Of a stretch of 64,000 bases of DNA, positions 51,551-60,517 are shown one piece after another. The notes beneath the pieces were generated by a model. That model did no database searches. It was given only the letters and a program-made list of their open reading frames with translations, and was not told where the DNA came from. The translations under genes were made by a program, and so were the position numbers. Location of the stretch: contig NZ_JAFMPW010000014.1 of the NCBI RefSeq assembly GCF_026126425.1, positions 1 through 64,000 of the forward strand, given 5' to 3'. Source of the DNA: Muriicola sp. Z0-33. GTDB taxonomy: Bacteria > Bacteroidota > Bacteroidia > Flavobacteriales > Flavobacteriaceae. The first letter of the stretch is position 1, and each line of letters begins with the position of its first letter.

Positions 51551-52312
51551 ATGAAGATAGTAATTTCCCCTGCGAAATCTTTAGATTTTGAGAGAGAGGT
51601 GCCCACAGACCGCTTTAGCGAGGCAGCGTTTTTACCAGAATCGGAAAGAATAAATAAGCTATTAAAAAAGAAATCTGCACGCAGTCTTTCTAAATTAATG
51701 AATATCTCTAGTAATCTGGGACAACTTAATTATGAACGCAACCAGACCTGGAGCCTTCCATTTTCCAAAGAAAATTCCAGACAAGCCGTATATGCCTTTG
51801 CTGGAGATGTATTCAGGGGATTAGACATTTATTCTCTCGAGGAAGAGAAAATAACATTTCTTCAGGATACCCTAAGAATAATATCGGGCCTTTATGGCGT
51901 CCTTAAACCTTTAGACCTCATACAACCCTATAGACTGGAGATGGGTACAAGGATTGCGGTTGGTCGCAATAAGAATTTATATGAATTCTGGCGCAAAAAA
52001 ATCACCCAAAATTTGAATGAAGAATTGGCTGAGGGTGAACTTTTCCTCAACCTGGCAAGTGCGGAATATTTTAAAGCTATAGATACTAAAACTCTTAAGG
52101 TTCCTGTTACTACCGCGGTGTTCAAAGACTTTAAAAATGGGGAATACAAAAGCATTATGACCTTTGCCAAATTAGCGCGGGGGTATATGACCAGATATAT
52201 ACTTGACCACAATATAGATTCACTGGATGGTGTTAAAGGGTTTAATTATGAAGGTTATGGTTTTAGTGAAGAACTAACCAAAGAAGAGAATACATTAGTT
52301 TTTATCCGATAG
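51551..52312 (+). CDS. yaaA: Peroxide stress protein YaaA
   Basis: This 253-residue protein is of the YaaA family (DUF328/UPF0246). In E. coli, YaaA lowers free intracellular iron during hydrogen peroxide stress and protects DNA, with a helical fold of mostly unknown biochemistry. The family starts MKIVISPAKSLDFEREVP, with RINKLLKKKSARSLSKLMNI and SGLYGVLKPLDLIQPYRLEMG in the centre, followed by LNLASAEYFKAI and GYGFSEELTKEENTLVFIR at the end. ATG 51551 is preferred over TTG 51545. An AT-rich TATTTTTA motif lies about 20 nt upstream. Confidence 0.94.
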   Translation: MKIVISPAKSLDFEREVPTDRFSEAAFLPESERINKLLKKKSARSLSKLMNISSNLGQLNYERNQTWSLPFSKENSRQAVYAFAGDVFRGLDIYSLEEEKITFLQDTLRIISGLYGVLKPLDLIQPYRLEMGTRIAVGRNKNLYEFWRKKITQNLNEELAEGELFLNLASAEYFKAIDTKTLKVPVTTAVFKDFKNGEYKSIMTFAKLARGYMTRYILDHNIDSLDGVKGFNYEGYGFSEELTKEENTLVFIR

Positions 52313-52367
52313 AATATTTTTCCAAAGCAACCGTTTTATCCCTATAGTATCTTTTAATAAAATTGCT

Positions 52368-52733
52368 ATGAAACGGATAATAGTACTAATGCTGACGCTT
52401 GGATGCCTTTCATTAAGTTGCACAGATAAGGACGATGATGTAAATGAAGTTAATATTCGTATTAAAAACGTGAGTAATCTGACATTTGATCAGGTGCAGG
52501 TAGGAGAGGCGGAAACACTACATATGAACATTTCTCCGGATGACTACTCCGAATACCTCATTTATGATATCGCCTATAGATACGCATATATCCAAATAAC
52601 AACCGGAGCCGAAACATATACCCTACAGCCCATAGATTTTGTGGGTGAAACAGCATTACCAATAGGATTTTATACCTACGAATTGGATGTTACTGAGGAA
52701 GGCAATGTGAATTTAAATTTTGTAATCGACTAA
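52368..52733 (+). CDS. Small lipoprotein, 121 residues
   Basis: This 121-residue lipoprotein has a type II signal sequence (MKRIIVLMLTLGCLSLSC) with lipobox LSLSC at about residue 18. The mature domain begins with an acidic linker TDKDDDVNEVNIRIKNVS, then a small beta-rich part (LTFDQVQVGEAETLHMNISP, YAYIQITTGAETYTLQPIDF, GFYTYELDVTEEGNVNLNFV). This resembles other small beta-sandwich lipoproteins of flavobacteria without a named family. Its stop overlaps the convergent bTHX gene stop region by 4 bp. Function is unknown. Confidence 0.78.
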   Translation: MKRIIVLMLTLGCLSLSCTDKDDDVNEVNIRIKNVSNLTFDQVQVGEAETLHMNISPDDYSEYLIYDIAYRYAYIQITTGAETYTLQPIDFVGETALPIGFYTYELDVTEEGNVNLNFVID

Positions 52734-52858
52734 GCTTTCTTCTTAAGTCGGATTTTTTCTTCAACCGTAACTCTTTTCTTGATTCTGCCAGGTCTTCTGG
52801 CACCGTAAGATTTATTAGCAATCTTACCTCTCTTTGTTTTTCTATCTCCTTTACCCAT
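52730..52858 (-). CDS. 30S ribosomal protein bTHX
   Basis: This 42-residue, very basic protein (MGKGDRKTKRGKIANKSYGA..RVTVEEKIRLKKKA) matches the ribosomal THX family of Thermus and Bacteroidetes, which sits in the head of the 30S subunit. The reading frame from ATG 52858 to TAG at 52730 is 43 codons. Its 3' end overlaps the convergent lipoprotein gene by 4 bp. It has its own promoter (TTG-N20-TAGCTTTA, 52882-52912) and is a single-gene unit. Confidence 0.92.
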   Translation of the reverse strand: MGKGDRKTKRGKIANKSYGARRPGRIKKRVTVEEKIRLKKKA

Positions 52859-52881
52859 ATTAGGTTATATATCTATACCTT

Positions 52882-52912
52882 TAAAGCTATGAAATTTTAC
52901 AGATAATGTCAA
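52882..52912 (-). promoter_or_regulatory. Promoter (TTG-N20-TAGCTTTA) for the bTHX gene
   Basis: On the minus strand TTG at 52912-52910 and TAGCTTTA at 52889-52882 are separated by 20 nt. The start codon lies 23 nt downstream. Confidence 0.7.
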
Positions 52913-52992
52913 TAGAAGTCCTTTTTAAAGGGGTGGCCAGAGCATTGTTGCCGACCAATAAGAATTTCTGCTAACTCCAATTTAATAAATTA

Positions 52993-53658
52993 TTGTTTTT
53001 TCATAAACACCCATACGAGCCCTTTCTTTTTAAGGAGGCTACTAAATTGATAGTAGGGACCTTGCCACCACCGAGGTTTACATCCCGAGCTTTAAAAGCC
53101 GGAGATGTTGATTTCTGTTATGGAAGCAGGGACGGGCAATTATGGCCAATTTTAGATCGGATTTTTAGGCTTAATCTGGATTATGAAACTACAGATAAAG
53201 CTATTAACCAGCGAAAATTATTTCTTAAATCGAGAAAAATAGGGATTTGTGATATTGTTGAGAGTGCTCACAGGGAAAAAGTAGATGCCTCAGATCTGGG
53301 GATGAAGCAGGTGGAACTCAGAGATCTTTTAGACTATTTATATCGGTACCCGCTGGTTGACACTTTGCTTTTTACCGGAGGAAATAGTAAGAACGGACCC
53401 GAATACTTTTTTAGAAAGCTGCTAAAAGAAAAGGGACTGGATCTTGAAGTACTTTCTGATACCGTGCCAAGGATACATCAGTTGGAGATTCGACGTGGGA
53501 ATGCCCAGAGAAAAATAAAGACAATTTCTCTAACAGCACCATCCGGTGCAGCCAACCGTGCAGTTGGTAGCCTGGAAGCATATAAAAAACAAAAAGAAAA
53601 AAACCCCTCCTTTACCACCTTAGATTTCAGGATAGCGCAGTACAGAAAGTTCTTCTAA
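52993..53658 (+). CDS. Uracil-DNA glycosylase superfamily protein
   Basis: This 221-residue protein shows the UDG-like superfamily fold: an N-terminal ATKLIVGTLPPPRF (the GxxPPP glycosylase-like segment), a CYGSRDGQLWPILDRIFRL stretch, DTLLFTGGNSKNGPEYF and TAPSGAANRAVG at the end. These match the family of predicted uracil-DNA glycosylase-related proteins whose activity has not always been shown. The catalytic Asp/His of Ung are not in the usual GQDPYH/HPSPLS form, so it is a divergent branch and could have another nucleotide substrate. The start is a TTG at 52993. Confidence 0.8.
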   Translation: MFFHKHPYEPFLFKEATKLIVGTLPPPRFTSRALKAGDVDFCYGSRDGQLWPILDRIFRLNLDYETTDKAINQRKLFLKSRKIGICDIVESAHREKVDASDLGMKQVELRDLLDYLYRYPLVDTLLFTGGNSKNGPEYFFRKLLKEKGLDLEVLSDTVPRIHQLEIRRGNAQRKIKTISLTAPSGAANRAVGSLEAYKKQKEKNPSFTTLDFRIAQYRKFF

Positions 53659-53821
53659 TATAATCTCCTTTTTTTGTTGGTTTTATGTGCGCTAAAAGGT
53701 TATTTTGTTATTAGCGTTAAAAGGGGCCTCTCAAGTTAGTATTAATGGCGATCTTTAACACCTGAAATGAAGAAACTAAGCAGGCTTTTATAAGCTTGTT
53801 TTAATTATTTTTTTAGTATTT

Positions 53822-56368
53822 ATGAGTCAGTCTGAAAGATTAAAGGAGTTTAAGAAATCTGTTAATAATAAATTCAATATTTACAACAGTTTGTTCCTCA
53901 ATTTACCATACAGGAACATTGAAAATGTGGGGATGCTTATACCCCTGTTGTTACAACATTGTGAAAGAGGATTGGATGCTGGTCAGAACCCTAGTGAAAT
54001 CCTCGATGCTTTTTTTCAGAATTACGCCCGTATTGAATCGGAGAAGGAGCGCATCGATTTTATGTTCAAAATTATACAGTATGTTGAGAGGCAAGTTGTA
54101 CTTTATGACAGTGTAGAGGACGCTGCCTTTCCTAAGTTACATGAACATTCAGTTTCCCTGTCTATACGAGATTATTTTCAGCTCGCAAACAAAAATAAAC
54201 GATGGGATAAAGTATCTCAGAAATTGTCGACATTCAGTGCCCGTATAGTTCTTACGGCACATCCAACCCAGTTTTATACCCCTTCGGTGCTCAATATCAT
54301 GGAGAAACTGCGGTCCCTGATCGTTCAGAACAAGGCAGATGATATAGACGTTACATTACAACAACTGGGATTAACTTCCCTGATCAATGCCAAAAAGCCT
54401 ACCCCTCTGGATGAGGCAAAAAATATTATTCACCACCTCAGACATGTTTACTACGATGCGGTGGGCGATTTGTATGCCTATATCAAAGGAAATATTAAGA
54501 ACGAAGCTTTTGAGAATCATAATATCATAAAACTAGGATTTTGGCCTGGGGGAGATAGGGACGGCAATCCTTTTGTGACGGCTAAGATTACGAAAGACGT
54601 AGCAGATGAGTTGAGGATCAACCTGATGAAGTGTTACTATAATGATTTAAAAGTATTGCATAAGAAGCTGTCGTTCAGGGAAATGCAAGAACCTCTTCAA
54701 GAGCTAAGAAACAGGCTGTATCTTGCCATGTTCAATGCAAATAAGACAATTAGCTACAATAAGATTATGGAGTATCTTGAGGTGTTAAGGAACATCCTGA
54801 TAGATAAGTACCACGGTCTTTATCTGATAGATCTTGATCACTTTATTGATAAGGTAAAACTTTTTAAAACACATTTTGCCAGCCTTGATATAAGGCAAGA
54901 TCACAGGGTGCATAAGAAAGTGATTACTCAGGTACTTGAGAAAAACGGCTTTATTAAAGAGGATTTGAATGAATTGAGTAAAACCAAACTTGTCAAAATA
55001 TTATCAAGTGAAGAACTGTCTTTAAAAGCAAAAGATTATAAAGAGGATATTGTAAAAGATACCATAAGAAACATTTCCCAGTTAAGAACACTGCAAAATA
55101 AGAATGGGGAAGAAGGCTGTAACAGGTATATTATCAGTAATTCTGAAGATATTTATTCTGTCCTGTTTGTTTATGCACTGTTTAGATGGTGCGGTTGGGA
55201 AGGAGATAAGATAAGTTTTGATATTGTACCGCTTTTTGAAACAATGAAGGGAATGGATGCCTCCGAGGAGGTTATGCAAACCCTGTTTAATTTACCATTT
55301 TACAGGAAGCATTTAACCTTCCGGGGAGACAAGCAGACCATTATGCTTGGCTTTTCTGATGGAACCAAGGACGGCGGGTTTGTTAAGGCCAACTGGTCTA
55401 TCTTTAAGACCAAGGAAAGTTTGTCCAAGGTCTGTAATAAAAATGACATTAAGGCCATATTCTTTGATGGTCGGGGAGGACCTCCGGCACGAGGTGGAGG
55501 TAAAACACACCGGTTTTATGCGGCGCAGACAAAGGATATCGCAAATAATGAAATTCAATTAACCATCCAGGGCCAGACAATTACCAGTACCTATGGAACC
55601 AAAGAATTGTTTATGCACAACAGCGAACAATTACTTACGGCCGGACTTTCGAATACCTTTTTTGGGAAGGAGAACATAATCCCGAAAGCGCAAAGGCAAT
55701 TGATCGAAGAACTTTCAGAACTCAGTTTCAAAAAATACGAGGCACTAAAAAATCACGATCTTTTTGTTCCCTATCTCGAGCGACGGAGCACGCTTAAGTT
55801 TTATCAAAAAGCCAATATTGGAAGCAGACCTGGTAAGCGAGGTAATAAGCAAAAATTAGAGTTCGAAGATCTGAGAGCTATCTCATTTGTTGGGTCGTGG
55901 AGTCAGCTTAAGCAGAATGTTCCGGGATATTTTGGTATTGGCACTGCCCTTAAAATCTTAATTGATAAGGGACAACTCCGGGATATAAAGAAATTATATA
56001 AGGAAGTACCTTTTTTTAAGGCACTAATGCTTAATAGTATGATGTCTCTAACCAAATGCTATTTTGAACTGACCAGTTATATGAAGGAAGATGAGGAATT
56101 TGGTGATTTCTGGCATATTCTGCATCAGGAATATTTGCTTTCCAAGAAGATGCTGTTGCAAATTTCCGGTTCTAAAGTTCTTATGGAAAATGAGGAAGTC
56201 TCCCGTGAGTCTATAAAGATCAGGGAACAAATTGTACTTCCCCTCCTGGTGATACAGCAGTATGCACTTCAAAAACTGGGTAAGCAAACCGATTATGTTC
56301 CATTATATGAAAAGATTGTGACCCGTTCTCTTTATGGAAATATTAATGCAAGTAGAAATTCAGCCTAA
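53822..56368 (+). CDS. ppc: Phosphoenolpyruvate carboxylase
   Basis: Ppc carboxylates PEP with bicarbonate to oxaloacetate, replenishing the citric acid cycle. The 848-residue length is close to bacterial enzymes. The catalytic His is H147 in VLTAHPTQFYTPS. PEP-binding and catalytic loops are FWPGGDRDGNPFVTA and FDGRGGPPARGGGKTHRF (GRGGSxGRGG in E. coli, here GRGGPPARGGG). GSRPGKRG is the next conserved block. The C-terminus ends NINASRNSA rather than the usual QNTG, which may change the allosteric aspartate site. The gene is alone on its strand. Confidence 0.94.
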   Translation: MSQSERLKEFKKSVNNKFNIYNSLFLNLPYRNIENVGMLIPLLLQHCERGLDAGQNPSEILDAFFQNYARIESEKERIDFMFKIIQYVERQVVLYDSVEDAAFPKLHEHSVSLSIRDYFQLANKNKRWDKVSQKLSTFSARIVLTAHPTQFYTPSVLNIMEKLRSLIVQNKADDIDVTLQQLGLTSLINAKKPTPLDEAKNIIHHLRHVYYDAVGDLYAYIKGNIKNEAFENHNIIKLGFWPGGDRDGNPFVTAKITKDVADELRINLMKCYYNDLKVLHKKLSFREMQEPLQELRNRLYLAMFNANKTISYNKIMEYLEVLRNILIDKYHGLYLIDLDHFIDKVKLFKTHFASLDIRQDHRVHKKVITQVLEKNGFIKEDLNELSKTKLVKILSSEELSLKAKDYKEDIVKDTIRNISQLRTLQNKNGEEGCNRYIISNSEDIYSVLFVYALFRWCGWEGDKISFDIVPLFETMKGMDASEEVMQTLFNLPFYRKHLTFRGDKQTIMLGFSDGTKDGGFVKANWSIFKTKESLSKVCNKNDIKAIFFDGRGGPPARGGGKTHRFYAAQTKDIANNEIQLTIQGQTITSTYGTKELFMHNSEQLLTAGLSNTFFGKENIIPKAQRQLIEELSELSFKKYEALKNHDLFVPYLERRSTLKFYQKANIGSRPGKRGNKQKLEFEDLRAISFVGSWSQLKQNVPGYFGIGTALKILIDKGQLRDIKKLYKEVPFFKALMLNSMMSLTKCYFELTSYMKEDEEFGDFWHILHQEYLLSKKMLLQISGSKVLMENEEVSRESIKIREQIVLPLLVIQQYALQKLGKQTDYVPLYEKIVTRSLYGNINASRNSA

Positions 56369-56438
56369 GGCGTACATATCGCAAAAGCATCAAAGTGTCT
56401 TTTATGCTTTAGCTAAGATAAAGTAATACATACCGTGC

Positions 56439-56975
56439 ATGGAGTTTCAATTAGACCAAGCTGTTCTTATATTAGAACGCACTCCAGCTGTTATGGAGCA
56501 GCTGCTTAGAAATTTACCCAAGGATCTTTCGCTACAAAATGAAGGAGGGGATTCCTGGAGTCCTTTTGATGTTATGGGACATTTAATTCATGGTGAGAAA
56601 ACAGATTGGTTAGTTCGCACAGAAATTATTTTACAAGGAAATGGCAATGGAAAATTTGAACCTTTTGACCGGCTTGCACAGTTCAATGATTCTAAGAGCG
56701 CTTCACTGGAGGAGTTATTGTCAGAATTTAGCCGGCTCAGAAAGGAGAATTTAGCACTTCTTAAATCAAAAAATATTTCGGATTCAGACCTTAGGAAATC
56801 TGGAGAGCATCCGGAATTGGGTACCGTTACATTAGCCCAGTTGTTGGCTGCCTGGGTGGTTCATGATTTGGGGCACATAACACAGGTTTCAAGAGTAATG
56901 GCCAAACAATACAAAACAGCAGTAGGCCCCTGGAAGAAATATCTTACTATATTGAATACTACTCCCAGGGAATAA
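56439..56975 (+). CDS. DinB family (DinB_2) protein
   Basis: This 178-residue protein has the DinB four-helix bundle with a metal site formed by three His residues: VMGHLIHGEKTDW (about residues 47-59) and VVHDLGHITQVSRVMAK (about 145-161). In Bacillus, DinB relatives include damage-inducible proteins and thiol-dependent metallo-transferases such as bacillithiol transferases, but this protein's activity is not known. It begins 70 nt after ppc and precedes the BLUF gene by 200 nt. No obvious shared operon. Confidence 0.88.
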   Translation: MEFQLDQAVLILERTPAVMEQLLRNLPKDLSLQNEGGDSWSPFDVMGHLIHGEKTDWLVRTEIILQGNGNGKFEPFDRLAQFNDSKSASLEELLSEFSRLRKENLALLKSKNISDSDLRKSGEHPELGTVTLAQLLAAWVVHDLGHITQVSRVMAKQYKTAVGPWKKYLTILNTTPRE

Positions 56976-57175
56976 AATTCTTATTAGTCAATTTAAGTAC
57001 AATCTGAAAAATTCTAGTTCCAGGGCGCGCCTGGCAAATTATAATCATTTAGTTGTACTTCCAAGCAATATATAGTTGTACTTCCAAGCAATATATTTTG
57101 CACCAATGCAGTTATTATAACTTGTAGGCACCTGATTTTTTATTTATTTTCGGGTCTGCCTAAGCAGGTAATTTT
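56976..57175 (+). promoter_or_regulatory. BLUF upstream region with tandem repeat
   Basis: This 200-nt spacer between the DinB and BLUF genes holds a perfect 23-bp tandem duplication at 57051-57096, a small palindrome CTGCCTAAGCAG near 57156-57167 and a TATTTTCG sequence that resembles a weak -7 box. It probably carries the BLUF promoter and a binding site. Confidence 0.5.
57051..57096. repeat. Perfect 23-bp tandem duplication
   Basis: The unit agttgtacttccaagcaata + tat occurs twice in tandem without mismatch (57051-57073 and 57074-57096). It lies 80 nt upstream of the BLUF gene. Confidence 0.9.
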
Positions 57176-57628
57176 ATGACTTTTCAGCTTACTTATCGTT
57201 CCGAAGCCATTGAGGGCATCTCTATGGAGCATATTAATACTATTTTACAAACTTCAAGGAAATTCAATTCAGCGCATAATATTACAGGGTGCCTGATTTT
57301 TTACAAAGGGTTTTTTGTTCAACTTCTTGAAGGCAATGAAGAAATAGTAAAAGCACTATTTGATAATATTGAGGGAGATAAGCGGCATAATAACGTAGAT
57401 CTTCTTTCTCAGGAGCAGGTGGAGCAAAGGGTTTTTGATGGTTGGGATATGGCCTTTTTAAATCCTTCCGAAGAGGTTACCAACGGTAAAAGGGAGGCGC
57501 TATTGGGCACGCTTGACGAATTGGCTAAGGATGAAAAAACACCAAATTTCACCTCAAAAGTATTTTGGTATAATGTAGAAACTCTTTTATCGGATAGAGG
57601 TTTTTACCAATCCCGATCTCGGGAGTAA
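57176..57628 (+). CDS. BLUF domain blue-light photoreceptor
   Basis: This 150-residue protein is a BLUF (blue light using FAD) sensor with no output domain. The residues of the flavin photocycle fit: Y7 in LTYRSEA, N31 in RKFNSAHNITG, Q49 in FFVQLLEG, W90 and M92 in DGWDMAF. Each is exactly one position less than in Slr1694/PixD (Y8, N32, Q50, W91, M93), and the DxRH turn (GDKRHNNV) is present. A helical C-terminal cap of about 50 residues follows. It is single-domain, like PixD, and would signal through an unlinked partner. No chromophore-pathway or partner gene is adjacent. Confidence 0.92.
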   Translation: MTFQLTYRSEAIEGISMEHINTILQTSRKFNSAHNITGCLIFYKGFFVQLLEGNEEIVKALFDNIEGDKRHNNVDLLSQEQVEQRVFDGWDMAFLNPSEEVTNGKREALLGTLDELAKDEKTPNFTSKVFWYNVETLLSDRGFYQSRSRE

Positions 57629-57697
57629 GACAATTTCCTTTAGATTTTCATTTTTAGGGGTATTCACAAGAGGAATTTAAAAAATAGTAAGGGAGTT

Positions 57698-58978
57698 TTA
57701 GTTACCATTGGCAAAATGTTGGTCGGTAAAATTCATAAATTGTTCCCAGTCATAGGGCGTAACATCATGATTGCCTGTTCTTATATGATATCCCAGTTTT
57801 CCTTGAATAAGTGGCCGGTTAACTTCAGGAAGTTCTCCACTTATTGTACTGTTGGGATGGTATAAAGCATAAACAGCACTGGCGTGTTTTAAGGAGAGGA
57901 ATTCACCTTTTGGATCTGCCCAGCTATCATTTTGTGCGCTGGCTATATACAGTGGCCTGGGTGCCATTAAGGCTAATAGTTGGTGCTGATCAAAAGGCAT
58001 GGCACTCTCATTTTCATTGTACTTTTCAAAGTTCTTGCAGAACCAGTGAGGAAAATTTTTATTGATGGCAGCCACAGTTTCCCCGAACCTGCGCTTAGAT
58101 AGGGCAGCTCCACCACAACCGGAATTATTGGAAATCACTATGGCAAATCGCTTATCAAGGGCCCCAGCCCAAAGGGCTGCCTTTCCTAATCGGGAATGCC
58201 CCAACAAGGTAATTTTTTCGTGATTTATAAGCGGGTTGGTTTCAAAATAGTCCATGATTTTCGAGAGACCCCAACTCCAGGTTGCCAGAGCACCCCAATT
58301 GCCATTTTTAATATGCTCAGAATTGCTAAAAAGGGCATGAATTCCATTTTTAAAGTCGTCATCAAAATCCGGATCTATATCTCCATAATGCATAGTAGCC
58401 AGACCATAACCCCGAGCCAGCATATTAAGTACCGGCCATCGGGAGTATTTTGCCCCTCTGGACACAACAGATGCTTTATGATCAAAGGCCCCAATTTGAG
58501 GTCCACCAAGGACCCACCCTTTTGGAAGTTGTATTGATTCATCAGGTAGAATGGTGTGGTTGCCACCAAAATTATATCCCAGAAAAACTGCTGCAGGATC
58601 AGGAGAATTGGGCAGTACCAATAATAGTACGGCATCCAAACGCTTTCCATTATTTGTAAAAGTGAAAGTTATTTCGCGTATGGTGGCTTTGCCATGAAAT
58701 GCCATACGCTCTAGAACTTTTTCTGAAACTTCAACTGCTATTTCTTCCAAAGGCGGAATGCCATACACTTCTTGTTCAAAAATGCTTAGAATTTCCGATC
58801 TGCGGTGCTCTTCCCAGGTTGTCGCCTCCGAAATTTGTTTACCATGGCTATCTGTCAGAAGTGCAGGAAGATCGTATTCAGGTACCAGGGATTCATCGGT
58901 ATTATGTTGTGTAAGTAGTGTCATAGGCAATATCATAAAGATACAAAGCAGTAAATTATTGAGCCTACAAATGTGCAT
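57698..58978 (-). CDS. CE15-type glucuronoyl esterase-like hydrolase, secreted
   Basis: This 426-residue exported alpha/beta-hydrolase resembles carbohydrate esterase family 15, which cuts the ester between glucuronic acid of xylan and lignin alcohols. The signal peptide is MHICRLNNLLLCIFMILPMTLL. The nucleophile motif is ITLLGHSRLGKAALWAGALD (GxSRxGK with the serine in GHSRLGK). The oxyanion region has FLGYNFGGNHTI and ISNNSGCGGAALSKRRFGE. The catalytic histidine is in IRTGNHDVTPYDW at the C-terminus. Other esterases of the same fold are possible. It starts 7 nt after the M20 peptidase, so it is part of that transcript and perhaps of the trp operon. Confidence 0.88.
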   Translation of the reverse strand: MHICRLNNLLLCIFMILPMTLLTQHNTDESLVPEYDLPALLTDSHGKQISEATTWEEHRRSEILSIFEQEVYGIPPLEEIAVEVSEKVLERMAFHGKATIREITFTFTNNGKRLDAVLLLVLPNSPDPAAVFLGYNFGGNHTILPDESIQLPKGWVLGGPQIGAFDHKASVVSRGAKYSRWPVLNMLARGYGLATMHYGDIDPDFDDDFKNGIHALFSNSEHIKNGNWGALATWSWGLSKIMDYFETNPLINHEKITLLGHSRLGKAALWAGALDKRFAIVISNNSGCGGAALSKRRFGETVAAINKNFPHWFCKNFEKYNENESAMPFDQHQLLALMAPRPLYIASAQNDSWADPKGEFLSLKHASAVYALYHPNSTISGELPEVNRPLIQGKLGYHIRTGNHDVTPYDWEQFMNFTDQHFANGN

Positions 58979-58985
58979 GACTGGT

Positions 58986-60485
58986 TTATTTGGTGATCTC
59001 TTTACTTAGCAGCCCGTAATAGGCCTTAATTCCATACGCAATCTGCCCTATTTTTAAATTCTCATTAGGACTGTGCTGATTGTTATCCGGATTTACCATG
59101 GGAACAATAAAAGCGGGAATTTTAAGCTCATTAATAAAAGTCGCTATAGGCACCGTACCTCCCATAATCCTTATTTGAACAGCTTCTTCTGCAAAAGATT
59201 TTTTGAGCGACTCCTGTATAAAAATACCATAAGGATTTTCCAGATCTGTCCTGAAGGCATCAGTGACACCTCTTTCGGTAATGGTCATTATTTTATCATG
59301 CGTCAAGCGCTCTTGTTTTGTCGGAACTTTATCGGTGATATAAAAGCCCTTTGCCTGTATGAAATCTTTTACCAGGCCTTTCAATCTGGTACCGTCAGAC
59401 TCTGGTACCAATCGAAGATCTAGTTCGGCTGTAGCACTTTCAGGGACAATGGTACGGGCTTTTTCACCCACCCATCCAGAGCTCAAACCCCGAATATTAA
59501 GAGAGGGGTACTGCAATGATTCCTGATAGAAATCTCCAACCTTATCAGGAGATTTTATTTCTAAAAGTTCATTTATGGTGGCCGCATCGTCCGGGACACT
59601 TTTTATAATTTCCATAGTGTTTTCATCCATTGAAATGCCATCGTAATATCCGGGAATTATCACCCTTCCTTCTTGGTCTTTCATAAGGGCCAGTACCTGT
59701 GCCAACTGAAAGCCCGGATTGGGTGCGTAATTTCCGTAATGCCCACTGTGCTGCGGTTTTACGGGGCCATAGGTGGTGAGGGTCAAAGTGGTAATTCCTC
59801 TGCAACCATAAACAATTGTGGGTTTTCCTGAGCCATGCACCGGGCCATCATTAATAATCAGGAAATCTGCTTCTAACAGTTCGCGGTACTGCTTTACTGC
59901 TTCGGGCAGGGGCTTGCTACCTTTCTCTTCTTCACTGTCCAGGATGAGCTTTACATTAAAGGGAATTTCTATGTTATTTTTCTTCAAAAGATCAATGGCA
60001 TTAAGGAACATTACTATAGGGCCTTTATCATCTGAGGTAGACCGTCCAAAAAGTCGCCAATCATAATTAATATCTTCACTTAATTCATCAAAAGATTTAT
60101 TGATCCAACTATCTCCTTCCTTGGCCTTCAGGACTACTTCATAAGGATTGGCCTGATCCCATTTGCCGGGATCCACAGACTGGCCGTCAAAATGCATATA
60201 AAATAGTACTGTGGGTTTTTCGTCTTCCATGGGAAGTGCGGCAAAAAAAAGCGATTCTCCTGCTGTGGGTAGTACCGAGGTATTAAATCCCCGATCATTA
60301 AATTTATTAGTGAGCCAGGTAATGTTACGGTTAATATCGGCATGGTCTAGTGCATCGTTGGGGATAGCGATAAAATTCCTTAACTCGTCAATACTATGCC
60401 CAACCTGTGATTTAATTTGGGCGCTTTCTTGTGAAAAGCCATAAGTTGCAAATAGAGCTAGAAGAAGCAGGTTGATTTTTTTCAT
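58986..60485 (-). CDS. M20 family metallopeptidase, secreted
   Basis: This 499-residue exported peptidase of the M20 clan (ArgE/DapE/carboxypeptidase Ss1-like) cleaves peptides or acyl-amino acids using two zinc ions. The signal peptide is MKKINLLLLALFATYGFS. Metal ligands are FYMHFDGQSVD (H in MHFD), STSDDKGPIVM (D), DSEEEKGSKPLPEA (E-E), and NNQHSPNENLKIG (H) at the C-terminus. A dimerisation insertion lies between (about residues 230-370). It is 32 nt behind trpA and 7 nt before the CE15-like gene. No clear promoter lies upstream, so it may be read through from the trp operon. Confidence 0.9.
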   Translation of the reverse strand: MKKINLLLLALFATYGFSQESAQIKSQVGHSIDELRNFIAIPNDALDHADINRNITWLTNKFNDRGFNTSVLPTAGESLFFAALPMEDEKPTVLFYMHFDGQSVDPGKWDQANPYEVVLKAKEGDSWINKSFDELSEDINYDWRLFGRSTSDDKGPIVMFLNAIDLLKKNNIEIPFNVKLILDSEEEKGSKPLPEAVKQYRELLEADFLIINDGPVHGSGKPTIVYGCRGITTLTLTTYGPVKPQHSGHYGNYAPNPGFQLAQVLALMKDQEGRVIIPGYYDGISMDENTMEIIKSVPDDAATINELLEIKSPDKVGDFYQESLQYPSLNIRGLSSGWVGEKARTIVPESATAELDLRLVPESDGTRLKGLVKDFIQAKGFYITDKVPTKQERLTHDKIMTITERGVTDAFRTDLENPYGIFIQESLKKSFAEEAVQIRIMGGTVPIATFINELKIPAFIVPMVNPDNNQHSPNENLKIGQIAYGIKAYYGLLSKEITK

Positions 60486-60517
60486 TTTCTGACAGACATT
60501 TTACTGAAAGGCTAAAT

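Noticed and set aside
54000-56300. Minus-strand frames inside ppc (e.g. 55082-55279, 55313-55558)
   Set aside because: Shadows of a conserved plus-strand gene.
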